DNA of 7,020 bases from positions 1 to 7,020 of the forward strand of contig CANBTO010000262.1 in the NCBI GenBank assembly GCA_947372405.1. Direction: 5' to 3'. Each line of letters begins with the position of its first letter. Position 1 is the stretch's first letter. The notes under the pieces were generated by a model. The model had not been told where the DNA came from. It searched no databases and saw only the letters and a list, made by a program, of their open reading frames with translations. The stretch is from Verrucomicrobiaceae bacterium. GTDB taxonomy: Bacteria > Verrucomicrobiota > Verrucomicrobiae > Verrucomicrobiales > Akkermansiaceae. The translations under genes and the position numbers were made by a program. This document shows, one piece after another, positions 1 to 6,139 of this stretch.

Positions 1-1
1 A

Positions 2-1678
2 ACCGACACCTGCACCTACATGAGCTGGGGCTTCGATCCCTATCTATCCGAAAAATCCCCCTTCCACGGCGCGGTGTACGCCGTCACCGAATCCGTCTGC
101 AAGGCGGTGGCCGCAGGTGCGCGCCTCCCGGACATCCGCCTCACGCTCCAGGAATATTTCCCGAAACTCGGCAACGATCCGAAACGCTGGGGACTGCCCT
201 TCGCCGCGCTGTTAGGCGCCTTCCACGCCCAGCACTCGTTGCGCCTCGCCGCCATCGGTGGCAAGGACTCGATGTCAGGTTCCTTCAACGAACTCGACGT
301 CCCGCCCACCCTCGTCTCCTTCGCCCTCGCTCCGGGCAAAGCCAGCCTCGCGCTCTCACCCGAGTTCAAGCAACCCGGCTCCACCGTCTCCCTCGTCGAA
401 ATCCCGCGCGATTCCGACAACCTTCCCGACTTCGCCGCCCTCAAACAAACCGCCGAAGCACTCCACCAGCTCAACATCGAAGGAAAACTCCTCTCGCTCC
501 ACCACATCGGTGGTGCCGGCCTCGCCGCCGCTCTGGCCAGGATGTGTTTCGGCAACCAGATCGGCCTGAGGAGTGTGGACGTCTCGTCCACACCTCTCTT
601 CACCGAGCGCTATTTCAGCTTCCTCATCGAACACACCGCAACCCTTCCCGCTGCCCTCAACGCCCAACCCATCGGCCACACCACCTCCGAACCCACCCTC
701 GTCCTCAACGGCGAAACCCACGATCTAACCGACCTTCAGGCCGCCTGGGAATCTACCCTAGAACCCATCTATCCCACCAAGCCGGAGGCCGGATCGGAGA
801 TAGTGGATCGTGGATCGCTGATGGAAGAAGTTCCGCTCTTCTCTTCATCTTCCATCCACTATCCTCTATCTGCTATCTCAAAACCAAAGGTTTTGATCCC
901 GTCTTTCCCCGGCACCAACTCCGAATACGACTCCGCCAAAGCTTTCCGCGAAGCCGGGGCCGAGCCCGAGATCCTCGTCTTCCGCAATCTAACGGCCCAC
1001 CACATCGAGGAATCCCTGCAAGCCCTAGCGGAAAAAATCCGCCGCTCGCAGATCCTCATGTTCCCCGGCGGTTTCAGCGCCGGCGACGAACCGGATGGCT
1101 CCGCCAAGTTCATCGCCACCATCATCCGCAGCCCGCGCGTGGCAGACGCCATCATGGATCTGCTCATGAACCGCGACGGCCTCATTCTCGGCATCTGCAA
1201 CGGCTTCCAGGCCCTCGTCAAAACCGGACTCGTGCCCTACGGCGAGATCCGCGAATCCACCGCCGACGCGCCGACCCTCGTCCACAACGAAATCGGACGC
1301 CACGTTTCCTGCTACGCGAACACCCGCATCGTCAGCACGCTTTCGCCATGGCTGTCTAACACCAACATCGGAGATATTCACACGGTTCCCGTTTCCCATG
1401 GCGAAGGGAAATTCCACGCCAGCCCGGATGTCATCGCCGCGCTCGCCAAATCCGGCCAGATCGCCACCCAGTTCTGCGACTCCGACGGAATCCCGTCGAT
1501 GGACATCACCATCAATCCGAACGGCTCGCTCGCCGCCATCGAAGGCATCACCTCCCCCTGCGGCCGCGTCTTCGGCAAGATGGCCCACTCCGAACGCGCC
1601 GGATTACTCGTCGCCAAAAACATCCCGGGGAACAAAAACCAACCGATCTTCAGCGCCGGAGTTGCTTATTTCGCATGA
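2..1678 (+). CDS. purL: Phosphoribosylformylglycinamidine synthase (FGAM synthase), C-terminal part
   Basis: Cytoplasmic purine synthesis: FGAR + glutamine + ATP gives FGAM + glutamate + ADP + Pi. The frame is open from base 2 (T-D-T-C-T-Y before the Met at base 20), so the 5' part, roughly the first half or more of a ~1200-residue single-chain enzyme, lies outside the window. Visible parts are the second synthase half, with the conserved GKDSMSGSF motif (bases ~260-286), and a full class I glutaminase domain from KPKVLIPSFPGTN (~884) onward. That domain has the Cys nucleophile in GICNGFQ (Cys codon 1196-1198) and the His and Glu of VSHGEGKF (1397-1399, 1403-1405), so the triad is intact. The C-terminal GKMAHSERAG and ...GVAYF motifs resemble the clostridial-type (clade II) long PurL. 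Two palindromic repeats sit in frame within it (568-598 and 797-879). It converges on the LamG gene with a 53-bp gap. The identity is firm; the clade is inferred from memory of the family. Confidence 0.96.
   Translation, partial: TDTCTYMSWGFDPYLSEKSPFHGAVYAVTESVCKAVAAGARLPDIRLTLQEYFPKLGNDPKRWGLPFAALLGAFHAQHSLRLAAIGGKDSMSGSFNELDVPPTLVSFALAPGKASLALSPEFKQPGSTVSLVEIPRDSDNLPDFAALKQTAEALHQLNIEGKLLSLHHIGGAGLAAALARMCFGNQIGLRSVDVSSTPLFTERYFSFLIEHTATLPAALNAQPIGHTTSEPTLVLNGETHDLTDLQAAWESTLEPIYPTKPEAGSEIVDRGSLMEEVPLFSSSSIHYPLSAISKPKVLIPSFPGTNSEYDSAKAFREAGAEPEILVFRNLTAHHIEESLQALAEKIRRSQILMFPGGFSAGDEPDGSAKFIATIIRSPRVADAIMDLLMNRDGLILGICNGFQALVKTGLVPYGEIRESTADAPTLVHNEIGRHVSCYANTRIVSTLSPWLSNTNIGDIHTVPVSHGEGKFHASPDVIAALAKSGQIATQFCDSDGIPSMDITINPNGSLAAIEGITSPCGRVFGKMAHSERAGLLVAKNIPGNKNQPIFSAGVAYFA
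568..598. repeat. 31-bp hairpin repeat inside purL
   Basis: Arms 568-581 and 585-598 match at 12 of 14 positions around a 3-base TCT loop. The inner nine pairs (GTGTGGACG / CGTCCACAC) are perfect. It encodes about residues LRSVDVSSTPL in the PurL frame, directly after the conserved FGNQIG motif and before LFTERYFSFLIEH, where family members usually have only a short connection. It would form a strong stem in mRNA. A REP-type element that landed in a surface loop of the protein is the simplest reading, by inference. A purely coding coincidence is unlikely given the stem length. Confidence 0.75.
797..879. repeat. 83-bp heptad-based palindrome inserted in the purL linker
   Basis: Arms 797-828 and 848-879, each 32 bases, are inverted copies matching at 25 of 32 positions, with a 19-base loop (829-847). 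Each arm is itself built of degenerate 7-base units beginning GAT: on the left GATAGTG, GATCGTG, GATCGCT, GATGGAA; on the right (reverse complement) GATAGCA, GATAGAG, GATAGTG, GATGGAA. The element encodes about 28 low-complexity residues (starting EIVDRGSLMEE, with a run of four Ser) between the last synthase domain and the start of the glutaminase domain at KPKVLIPSF. It keeps frame and has no stop. The structure is read directly from the sequence; that it is a mobile or spreading repeat is inferred. Confidence 0.85.
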
Positions 1679-1731
1679 CGCCCGTGGGAAACACGCTGGA
1701 GCATTGACTATGACAAGACAGCAAACGCCTG

Positions 1732-2847
1732 TTAGTCCTTCAGCAACTTATCTCCCTCGCGCGGCGCCTCCGGCATTGCCGGCGCGTTTCGGAACAGCTC
1801 GCGCTGCTCGTCTTCGGACAGCGCGTGGTTCCATTTCCTGATCTCGTCCACCTTGCCCTGCCATGGATAGCCCACCACCGATGAGCCTATGTAAAATGGC
1901 TTGTCGCCGCCCGTTTCGCCCTCCGCGACCTTGGTCTCCACCGTCGGCAGATCGTTGACCCGGATGCTCAGCCGGTCTTCCTTGCGGCACACCACGATGA
2001 GCGTCCACTCGTTGAGCGGCAGGCCGGATTTCGTATCCGACACCTTTGCGAGCTGCAGGCCGTTCTTGCCTAACAACTCCACATCATATCGCTCGGTCGG
2101 AATCTGATAGCGGCGGAGGTAGAACTCGCCCTCCTTCGCAATGAGTTGGTCGCCATCAAACATCGGCGCGCTGCGCAAAGCCCAGACCGCGAGGGTGAAA
2201 TCACCGCTGAACTGCAGGTCCGGGTGGCTGTCGATCCTGAAGTATCTGCCGAATTCCCCACCGCCGGTGGCGGCGCCTTTTCCGATCCTGCCATCGGTGG
2301 ATTCAGCACCCACCACGGTCAGAACGTGGCCGTGGCCGCTGCCGTCCGCACCCAGGTTCGCAGGATCATTAAAGCTCCAATACGCGACCGGACCGACTCC
2401 AGCGGCCAGCGGATCGACCCTGATCCGTCGCGTCACAGCAAGCGGCACGGTCAAGTCACCGAGCATGGTGCGCAACGCGAAGTTCCCGGCTTCCGGGATG
2501 CCACCCGCATGGTCACCGTTTCGAAAGACCATCGAAAACTTATCTCCGCTGTCGATCCTATCGGCGGACTTCAGCAGATGCCAATTCAGAGCCAACGGAC
2601 CCAGGCCTGTCTTCCATGTGAGACCGGAGTCGATGGGCGCTCCAAGCAGGCGGGAACCGTCGGCCAGTTCCACCGTGAGGCGAACCGCCTCGACCATTTC
2701 GGAAGAAGTCTGGGAATCCTCCGCGCGCGCCCCGGGCGCAAGGATCAAGTCCATCATGGAAATCATCGCAGCCCATAACGAACGCACGACAGCCCCGCGA
2801 TGCGCTCGCCGGGAATTGTGGATGCCTTTCATGGTCTCCATCAACAT
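1732..2847 (-). CDS. Exported LamG/concanavalin A-like fold protein
   Basis: A 371-residue protein with an N-terminal export signal: basic RRAHR, a hydrophobic stretch around residues 19-38, and a likely cleavage after ARA near residue 42. Residues ~55-145 hold two related ~40-residue segments, each with a hydrophobic-x-(D/N)G(S/D) motif followed by a T-x-LG-x-L turn (DGSRLLG...TGLGPLAL and NGDHAGG...TMLGDLTV). From ~153 to 355 there is a LamG-like jellyroll domain: AYWSFN, the GDFTLAVWAL strand (~215-224) and the closing VDEIRKWNHALSEDEQRELF (~333-352). Such domains often bind carbohydrate or act as structural modules; no catalytic residues are recognisable. Start codons at 2847, 2841 and 2832 are all possible. 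The last has GGAG upstream, but only three bases away. The gene converges on purL and is divergent from the beta-helix gene. Domain call sure, function unknown. Confidence 0.88.
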   Translation of the reverse strand: MLMETMKGIHNSRRAHRGAVVRSLWAAMISMMDLILAPGARAEDSQTSSEMVEAVRLTVELADGSRLLGAPIDSGLTWKTGLGPLALNWHLLKSADRIDSGDKFSMVFRNGDHAGGIPEAGNFALRTMLGDLTVPLAVTRRIRVDPLAAGVGPVAYWSFNDPANLGADGSGHGHVLTVVGAESTDGRIGKGAATGGGEFGRYFRIDSHPDLQFSGDFTLAVWALRSAPMFDGDQLIAKEGEFYLRRYQIPTERYDVELLGKNGLQLAKVSDTKSGLPLNEWTLIVVCRKEDRLSIRVNDLPTVETKVAEGETGGDKPFYIGSSVVGYPWQGKVDEIRKWNHALSEDEQRELFRNAPAMPEAPREGDKLLKD

Positions 2848-2856
2848 GCATCCAAC

Positions 2857-2872
2857 ATGATCCGTCGATCAT
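2857..2872. promoter_or_regulatory. Short palindrome upstream of the LamG gene
   Basis: ATGATC and GATCAT form perfect 6-base arms separated by CGTC. The site lies 10-25 bases upstream of the LamG start codon at 2847, in the divergent spacer. The position would suit an operator or a small 5'-leader hairpin, but the length is within reach of chance and no regulator is encoded nearby. Confidence 0.25.
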
Positions 2873-2964
2873 CGACTGCAAGGAAATAGCCCGCCCCAAG
2901 CCAGCCTGTGGACCAGCCGGAAACCGCTCCGGATCTAACACGACGAGCCCGCCGAAAGAGACAA

Positions 2965-2994
2965 GTGACCACCGACGTAGGAAGTTCATAACAT
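2965..2994 (+). promoter_or_regulatory. Candidate sigma-70-type promoter for the beta-helix gene
   Basis: GTGACC (2965-2970) matches TTGACA at 4 of 6 positions. After an 18-base spacer, TAACAT (2989-2994) matches TATAAT at 4 of 6. Transcription would begin near 3001, giving a leader of about 30 bases before the ATG at 3030. Both boxes are imperfect, so this is a weak suggestion. The 182-bp divergent spacer must contain promoters for both flanking genes unless they are read from outside. Confidence 0.22.
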
Positions 2995-3029
2995 TCCACC
3001 CACCGGGGATCATCCATCGGAATTCCCCG

Positions 3030-4877
3030 ATGAATCACTCCATCGCCATGATTCGTTTCACGATCCTCATTGGGACAGCCACGTGGTGCTCCGCCCTGCT
3101 CGCTGCTGAATTTCATGTTTCTCCATCCGGCAACGATGAAAACACCGGAACCAAGGAACTCCCGTTCCTCCACATCCAGCACGCCGCCGGTCTCGCCCAG
3201 CCCGGCGACCTCGTCACGGTTCACGCTGGCACCTACCGCGAGCGCGTCAATCCTCCCCGCGGCGGCACCTCGGACGCCGATCGCATCACCTATCAGGCCG
3301 CTCCGGGCGAAGCGGTTTTCATCAAAGGCTCGGAGACCGTCACCGGCTGGCAAAAGGAAACCAACGACACATGGAAGGTGACGCTGCCGAATACGTTCTT
3401 CGGCAGCTTCAATCCTTACCGCGAGCTGATCCACGGCGATTGGTTCAATAGCAAGGGGCGCAATCATCACACAGGCGCGGTGTACCTCAACGGCGACTGG
3501 CTCACCGAAGCCGCCAAGCTCGAGGAAACGCTCAAACCCGCAGGCGACACGCCGCTGTGGTTCGGCGAAGTGGAAAAGGACCACACCACGATCCATGCCC
3601 AGTTCAAGACAGCGGATCCAAACCACGCGCTCGTCGAAATCAACGTCCGCCAAACGGTGTTTTACCCTGACCAACCGGGCCGGAACTTCATCACCGTGCG
3701 CGGATTCACCATGTGCCATGCCGCCACGCCATGGGCCCCGCCCACCGCCGAGCAGATCGGCCTCATCGGCACTCATTGGAGCAAAGGCTGGATCATCGAG
3801 AACAATACCATCAGCCATTCAATCTGCTGCGGCATCTCACTGGGCAAACACGGCGACGAATTCGACAACACCTCCGCCAACAGCGCCGAGGGCTACGTCA
3901 AAACCATCGAACGCGCCCACGCCCAGCCCATCCCGTGGACCAGGGAAAACATCGGCCACCACATCGTCCGCGGCAACACCGTCTCACACTGCGAACAGGC
4001 TGGCATCATCGGCAGCCTCGGCTGCGCCTTCAGCTCCATCACCGGCAACACCATCCATGACATCCATGTGCGGCAATTGTTCACCGGCGCGGAAATGGCC
4101 GGTATAAAGCTCCACGGCGCCATCGACACCGTGATCAGCCAGAACCATGTCCATCACTGCAACCGCGGCCTATGGCTAGACTGGATGGCGCAGGGCACCC
4201 GCGTCTCACGCAATCTTTTCCATCACAACGATTCCAACGAAGACCTGTTCGTCGAGGTGAACCACGGCCCCTTCCTGGTGGACAACAACCTGTTTCTCTC
4301 GCCCCATTCGCTCTTGGTGAATTCCCAAGGCGGAGCCTACGCCCACAACCTGATGGCCGGAGACATCCACGTCGCCCATAAAGAGGGCCGCCTCACACCC
4401 ACCCTCAAGGCCCACGCCACCGAAACCGCCTCGTTGGACCGCAACCCCAGCGGTGATGACCGTTATTATAACAACCTGATGGTCGATCACGCCAACCTCA
4501 CACCCTACGACACCGCCGGTCTTCCTCCATTCATGAGTGGAAACGTCTTCCTCGCCACAGCGAAACCGTCCAGGCACGAGGACCATCCGCTCGTGCGACC
4601 CGATGCCAGACCAGACCTGCAACTGACCGGAACAACCGACAACACCATTCTCAAACTCACCCTCGATCCGGCATGGACAGGTGATGCCACCCGTAAACCC
4701 GTGACCACCGGACTTCTCGGTCTAACCGCCATCCCGCATCTGCCTTATGAGAACCCGGACGGCACTCCGATCCGGATCGATACCGATTACTTCGGCAAGC
4801 CCCGCAGCCAGTCCAATCCCACACCCGGCCCCTTCGAAAATCCGGGTCAGGGAAACCTTCAACTCAAGGTCTGGTAG
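3030..4877 (+). CDS. Exported right-handed parallel beta-helix protein
   Basis: A 615-residue protein. Residues 1-26 form a signal peptide (hydrophobic IRFTILIGTATWCSALLAA, cleavage before EFHV). The mature start EFHVSPSGNDENTGT...LPFLHIQHAA...PGDLVTVHAGTYRERV is the classic opening of DUF1565/pectate-lyase-like beta-helix proteins. Short beta-coil repeats follow from ~220 to ~445, with stacked N-N-x-I/H patterns (IIENNTISH, IVRGNTVSH, ITGNTIHDI, ISQNHVHH, VSRNLFHHN, LVDNNLFL). Conserved-looking polar patches are AGIKLHGAID (357-366), LDWMAQGT (383-390), EVNHGP (409-414) and GDDRYYNN (475-482). The C-terminus ends in the DYFGKPR...PGPFE signature often seen in these proteins. It is probably a periplasmic or secreted polysaccharide-acting enzyme (lyase or glycosidase type), but the substrate cannot be named. 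ATG 3030 was chosen because the next in-frame ATG, at 3048, has no ribosome site; GGA at 3018-3020 is a weak one. Confidence 0.9.
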   Translation: MNHSIAMIRFTILIGTATWCSALLAAEFHVSPSGNDENTGTKELPFLHIQHAAGLAQPGDLVTVHAGTYRERVNPPRGGTSDADRITYQAAPGEAVFIKGSETVTGWQKETNDTWKVTLPNTFFGSFNPYRELIHGDWFNSKGRNHHTGAVYLNGDWLTEAAKLEETLKPAGDTPLWFGEVEKDHTTIHAQFKTADPNHALVEINVRQTVFYPDQPGRNFITVRGFTMCHAATPWAPPTAEQIGLIGTHWSKGWIIENNTISHSICCGISLGKHGDEFDNTSANSAEGYVKTIERAHAQPIPWTRENIGHHIVRGNTVSHCEQAGIIGSLGCAFSSITGNTIHDIHVRQLFTGAEMAGIKLHGAIDTVISQNHVHHCNRGLWLDWMAQGTRVSRNLFHHNDSNEDLFVEVNHGPFLVDNNLFLSPHSLLVNSQGGAYAHNLMAGDIHVAHKEGRLTPTLKAHATETASLDRNPSGDDRYYNNLMVDHANLTPYDTAGLPPFMSGNVFLATAKPSRHEDHPLVRPDARPDLQLTGTTDNTILKLTLDPAWTGDATRKPVTTGLLGLTAIPHLPYENPDGTPIRIDTDYFGKPRSQSNPTPGPFENPGQGNLQLKVW

Positions 4878-5028
4878 CCCCCGTTCCTCCTTCATCCGTT
4901 GCTGGGACGTCACGCACCGAGTCCATTCCTTCATGTGGCGATCAGGGATTCCGTCACATTCATTTGGACACGCATCCAGCAAAGAATTCGATCATCATTC
5001 ATGACGAATTTCTTTCAAATCGAGCGCC

Positions 5029-5042
5029 AAGACATTTGTCTT
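5029..5042. promoter_or_regulatory. Small palindrome upstream of the TPR/STN gene
   Basis: AAGACA and TGTCTT are perfect 6-base arms around TT, ending 42 bases before the start codon at 5085. It could be a repressor or activator half-site pair. The neighbouring TTGTCA (5042-5047) resembles a -35 box, but no well-spaced -10 follows. The rest of the 207-bp spacer (4878-5084) shows no terminator hairpin or repeat. Confidence 0.2.
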
Positions 5043-5084
5043 TGTCATTTGCATCCGGCTGATTTTCAAGTTAGATGGTTTCGT

Positions 5085-5639
5085 ATGGAAAAACCCCGCA
5101 AAACCATGATCCGCACCGCACCGCTCTTCATCGCCGCCGCGCTTGTCACGCAGGTGTTCGCCCAGACCCCTAATCCCAGTCCCGCGCAGCAAGCCGAGGT
5201 GCTCTACCGCCAGGGACTCGCGGCCCAGAATGACGGTGACCCCGTTGCCGCCCGCGCCGCGTTCAGCAAGGCCCTCCAGAAAGATCCCAACCACGCCAAC
5301 GCCCGCTACAGCCTGGGACAGTTGAGCATCGACTCCGCCGCGATCTCAGCGAAGGGCCGCGCGGCAAAATTCGGTGCGGTCATGATCCCGGAAGTCAAAT
5401 TTGAGGACGCATCGTTGCGCGAAGCCCTGGAGTCCCTGCAGGCCAAGGTGGAGAAGGAATCCAAGGACCAGGTGGCACCCAACTTTGTGATCGAGGACCC
5501 CAAAAGCGCGCTTGCCAACGCGAAAATCACGCTGGCCCTGAAAAACACGCCCGCCGGCGCGATTCTCAAGTATGTGTTGGAACAGGCCCGAGCCAAGGCC
5601 CGCTATGATGAGCATGCCATCGTCATCACTCCGAACTGA
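5085..5639 (+). CDS. Small exported TPR plus STN-like (secretin N-domain-like) protein
   Basis: A 184-residue protein. Residues 1-26 are a signal peptide (MEKPRKTMIR, then the hydrophobic TAPLFIAAALVTQVFA, cut before QTP). Residues ~34-80 contain a tetratricopeptide repeat and part of a second (AEVLYRQGLAAQNDGDPVAARAAFSKALQKDPNHANARYSLG). Residues ~97-183 match the compact STN-like domain found before secretins and TonB receptors: IPEVKFEDASLREALESLQ, then NFVIEDP, ITLALKNTPAGAILKYVLEQA, and a final strand HAIVITPN. Stand-alone STN-like proteins of this pattern are common in Verrucomicrobia; here no secretin barrel follows. A periplasmic protein-protein contact role is inferred. The frame is open upstream from 4899, but a signal peptide starting at 5085 makes that start far more likely; ATG 5106 is the alternative. 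Transcribed alone. Confidence 0.82.
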   Translation: MEKPRKTMIRTAPLFIAAALVTQVFAQTPNPSPAQQAEVLYRQGLAAQNDGDPVAARAAFSKALQKDPNHANARYSLGQLSIDSAAISAKGRAAKFGAVMIPEVKFEDASLREALESLQAKVEKESKDQVAPNFVIEDPKSALANAKITLALKNTPAGAILKYVLEQARAKARYDEHAIVITPN

Positions 5640-5740
5640 AACATCCGGCTTTGAGGAGGGTCGGAATTAGTCCCTTGCCCAACAAAAGTGAACAGGTTTG
5701 CGACGAATTTACGGAGAGCGCTTTTCGGCATCCGATCAAA

Positions 5741-5823
5741 AAATAATTCTGTCACTCGATGATTTTGTCCCCGGGCTCCGGTCATGATGAAATCGACAGA
5801 ATCATTTGAAGACAGAATCATTT
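5741..5823. repeat. Palindrome of four 16-bp units (GACAGAATCATTT type)
   Basis: GACAGAATCATTT occurs exactly at 5795-5807 and 5811-5823, a 16-base period. Its inverse occurs at 5741-5753 (12 of 13) and 5757-5769 (10 of 13), again with a 16-base period. Two inverted units therefore face two direct units, and the whole can fold as a 29-base arm hairpin (22 of 29 paired positions) with a 25-base loop that contains CCGG-GCT-CCGG. This is a structured intergenic repeat, not a CRISPR: the spacers are 3 bases long. Confidence 0.8.
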
Positions 5824-5863
5824 CCCGAATCTGCGAATGGTTCCGGCTAGGCCGGGTTGGGTC

Positions 5864-6038
5864 GATTACCCTAGAAAGAAAAATAGAACCGCAGATGGAC
5901 TCAGATTCTCGCAGATGATCAAAGAGTTGTGTTGATCGGGTCGCTCACCCAGAGGGTTGACGTCCAATTTCCCTCAAGCCTCTTCACATCAATGTCCATC
6001 TGCGTTAATCTGCGGTTCATTTTCCTCTTTAGGATTAC
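5864..6038. repeat. Long imperfect palindrome with 10-bp-phased CAGAT repeats and GATTAC ends
   Basis: The left arm has CAGAT starting at 5892, 5902 and 5912, exactly 10 bases apart. The right arm has the inverse ATCTG at 5998 and 6008, with a degenerate third copy at 5988. GAACCGCAGAT (5886-5896) is perfectly inverted at 6008-6018. Similarity continues outward through A-rich AAAGAAAAAT / inverse of ATTTTCCTCTTT to CCTA (5870-5873) and TAGG (6030-6033), and inward through GATGATCAAAGAG against the inverse of CTCTTCACATC. GATTAC stands directly at both ends (5864-5869 and 6033-6038), as a target-site duplication would. Related intergenic repeats with CGCAGAT motifs are familiar from several bacterial phyla. 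A non-autonomous mobile element is inferred; no transposase is encoded inside. Confidence 0.75.
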
Positions 6039-6051
6039 TTTCCCTTAGCAA

Positions 6052-6070
6052 TGTCGGCCGAAGTCCGACA
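6052..6070 (-). repeat. UUCG-capped hairpin downstream of the hydrolase gene
   Basis: TGTCGG (6052-6057) is inverted at 6065-6070 as CCGACA. On the minus strand the RNA reads TGTCGG, A, C-TTCG-G, CCGACA: a six-pair stem, one bulged A, then a C(UUCG)G tetraloop, one of the most stable RNA caps. It lies 70 bases after the hydrolase stop codon, so it could protect or end that transcript, but no T-run follows it. On the minus strand it is preceded by GGAG, giving GGAGTGT, the same opening as the hairpin inside purL. Confidence 0.6.
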
Positions 6071-6139
6071 CTCCTTACTTTAAAAACACACGAAACCTCC
6101 TCGCTCCGGAATCCGTCCCGTTGTCATCATGGCTGGAAC

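Larger units (their letters stand above)
5640..6139. other. 500-bp non-coding spacer packed with palindromic repeats
   Basis: No convincing gene lies here, and the stretch is visibly less GC-rich than its neighbours. Bases 5640-5740 show nothing clear. Then come a four-unit palindrome (5741-5823), a small hairpin CCGGC-TAG-GCCGG (5843-5855), the CAGAT palindrome with flanking GATTAC repeats (5864-6038) and a UUCG hairpin (6052-6070). Bases 6071-6139 are plain, apart from a short A run at 6081-6086 that would read as T on the minus strand after the hydrolase gene. The spacer lies between the 3' ends of the convergent TPR/STN and hydrolase genes, a permissive place for repeats. Confidence 0.7.

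Noticed and set aside
544..1359. Plus-strand open frame of 271 codons within purL
   Set aside because: Arg/Pro/His-rich product typical of an out-of-frame reading; the true PurL frame carries the catalytic motifs.
1679..1731. Terminator between the convergent purL and LamG genes
   Set aside because: Only a 4-base ACAG/CTGT stem without a T-run on either strand; not supportable.
2841..3818. Long minus-strand open frame (325 codons) opposite the beta-helix gene
   Set aside because: It is antisense to a gene with clear family motifs, begins inside that gene, has no recognisable domain, and reflects GC-rich third positions.
3030..4877. Assignment of the beta-helix protein to a specific CAZyme family such as GH141
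   Set aside because: The opening motif is shared by many beta-helix families, and catalytic residues cannot be matched without an alignment.
5048..5076. Promoter TTTGCA-17-TTAGAT before the TPR/STN gene
   Set aside because: The -10 box matches only 3 of 6 positions and would leave almost no leader before the start codon.
4899..5084. N-terminal extension of the TPR/STN protein
   Set aside because: The extension would bury an otherwise standard signal peptide at internal position ~63 and has no plausible ribosome site.
5603..5821. Minus-strand open frame of 72 codons
   Set aside because: It runs through the four-unit palindrome and into the 3' end of the TPR/STN gene; no ribosome site or recognisable family.
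5795..5823. Possible CRISPR-like direct repeats
   Set aside because: Only two exact 13-base copies with a 3-base gap, and inverted partners upstream; this is a palindrome, not an array.
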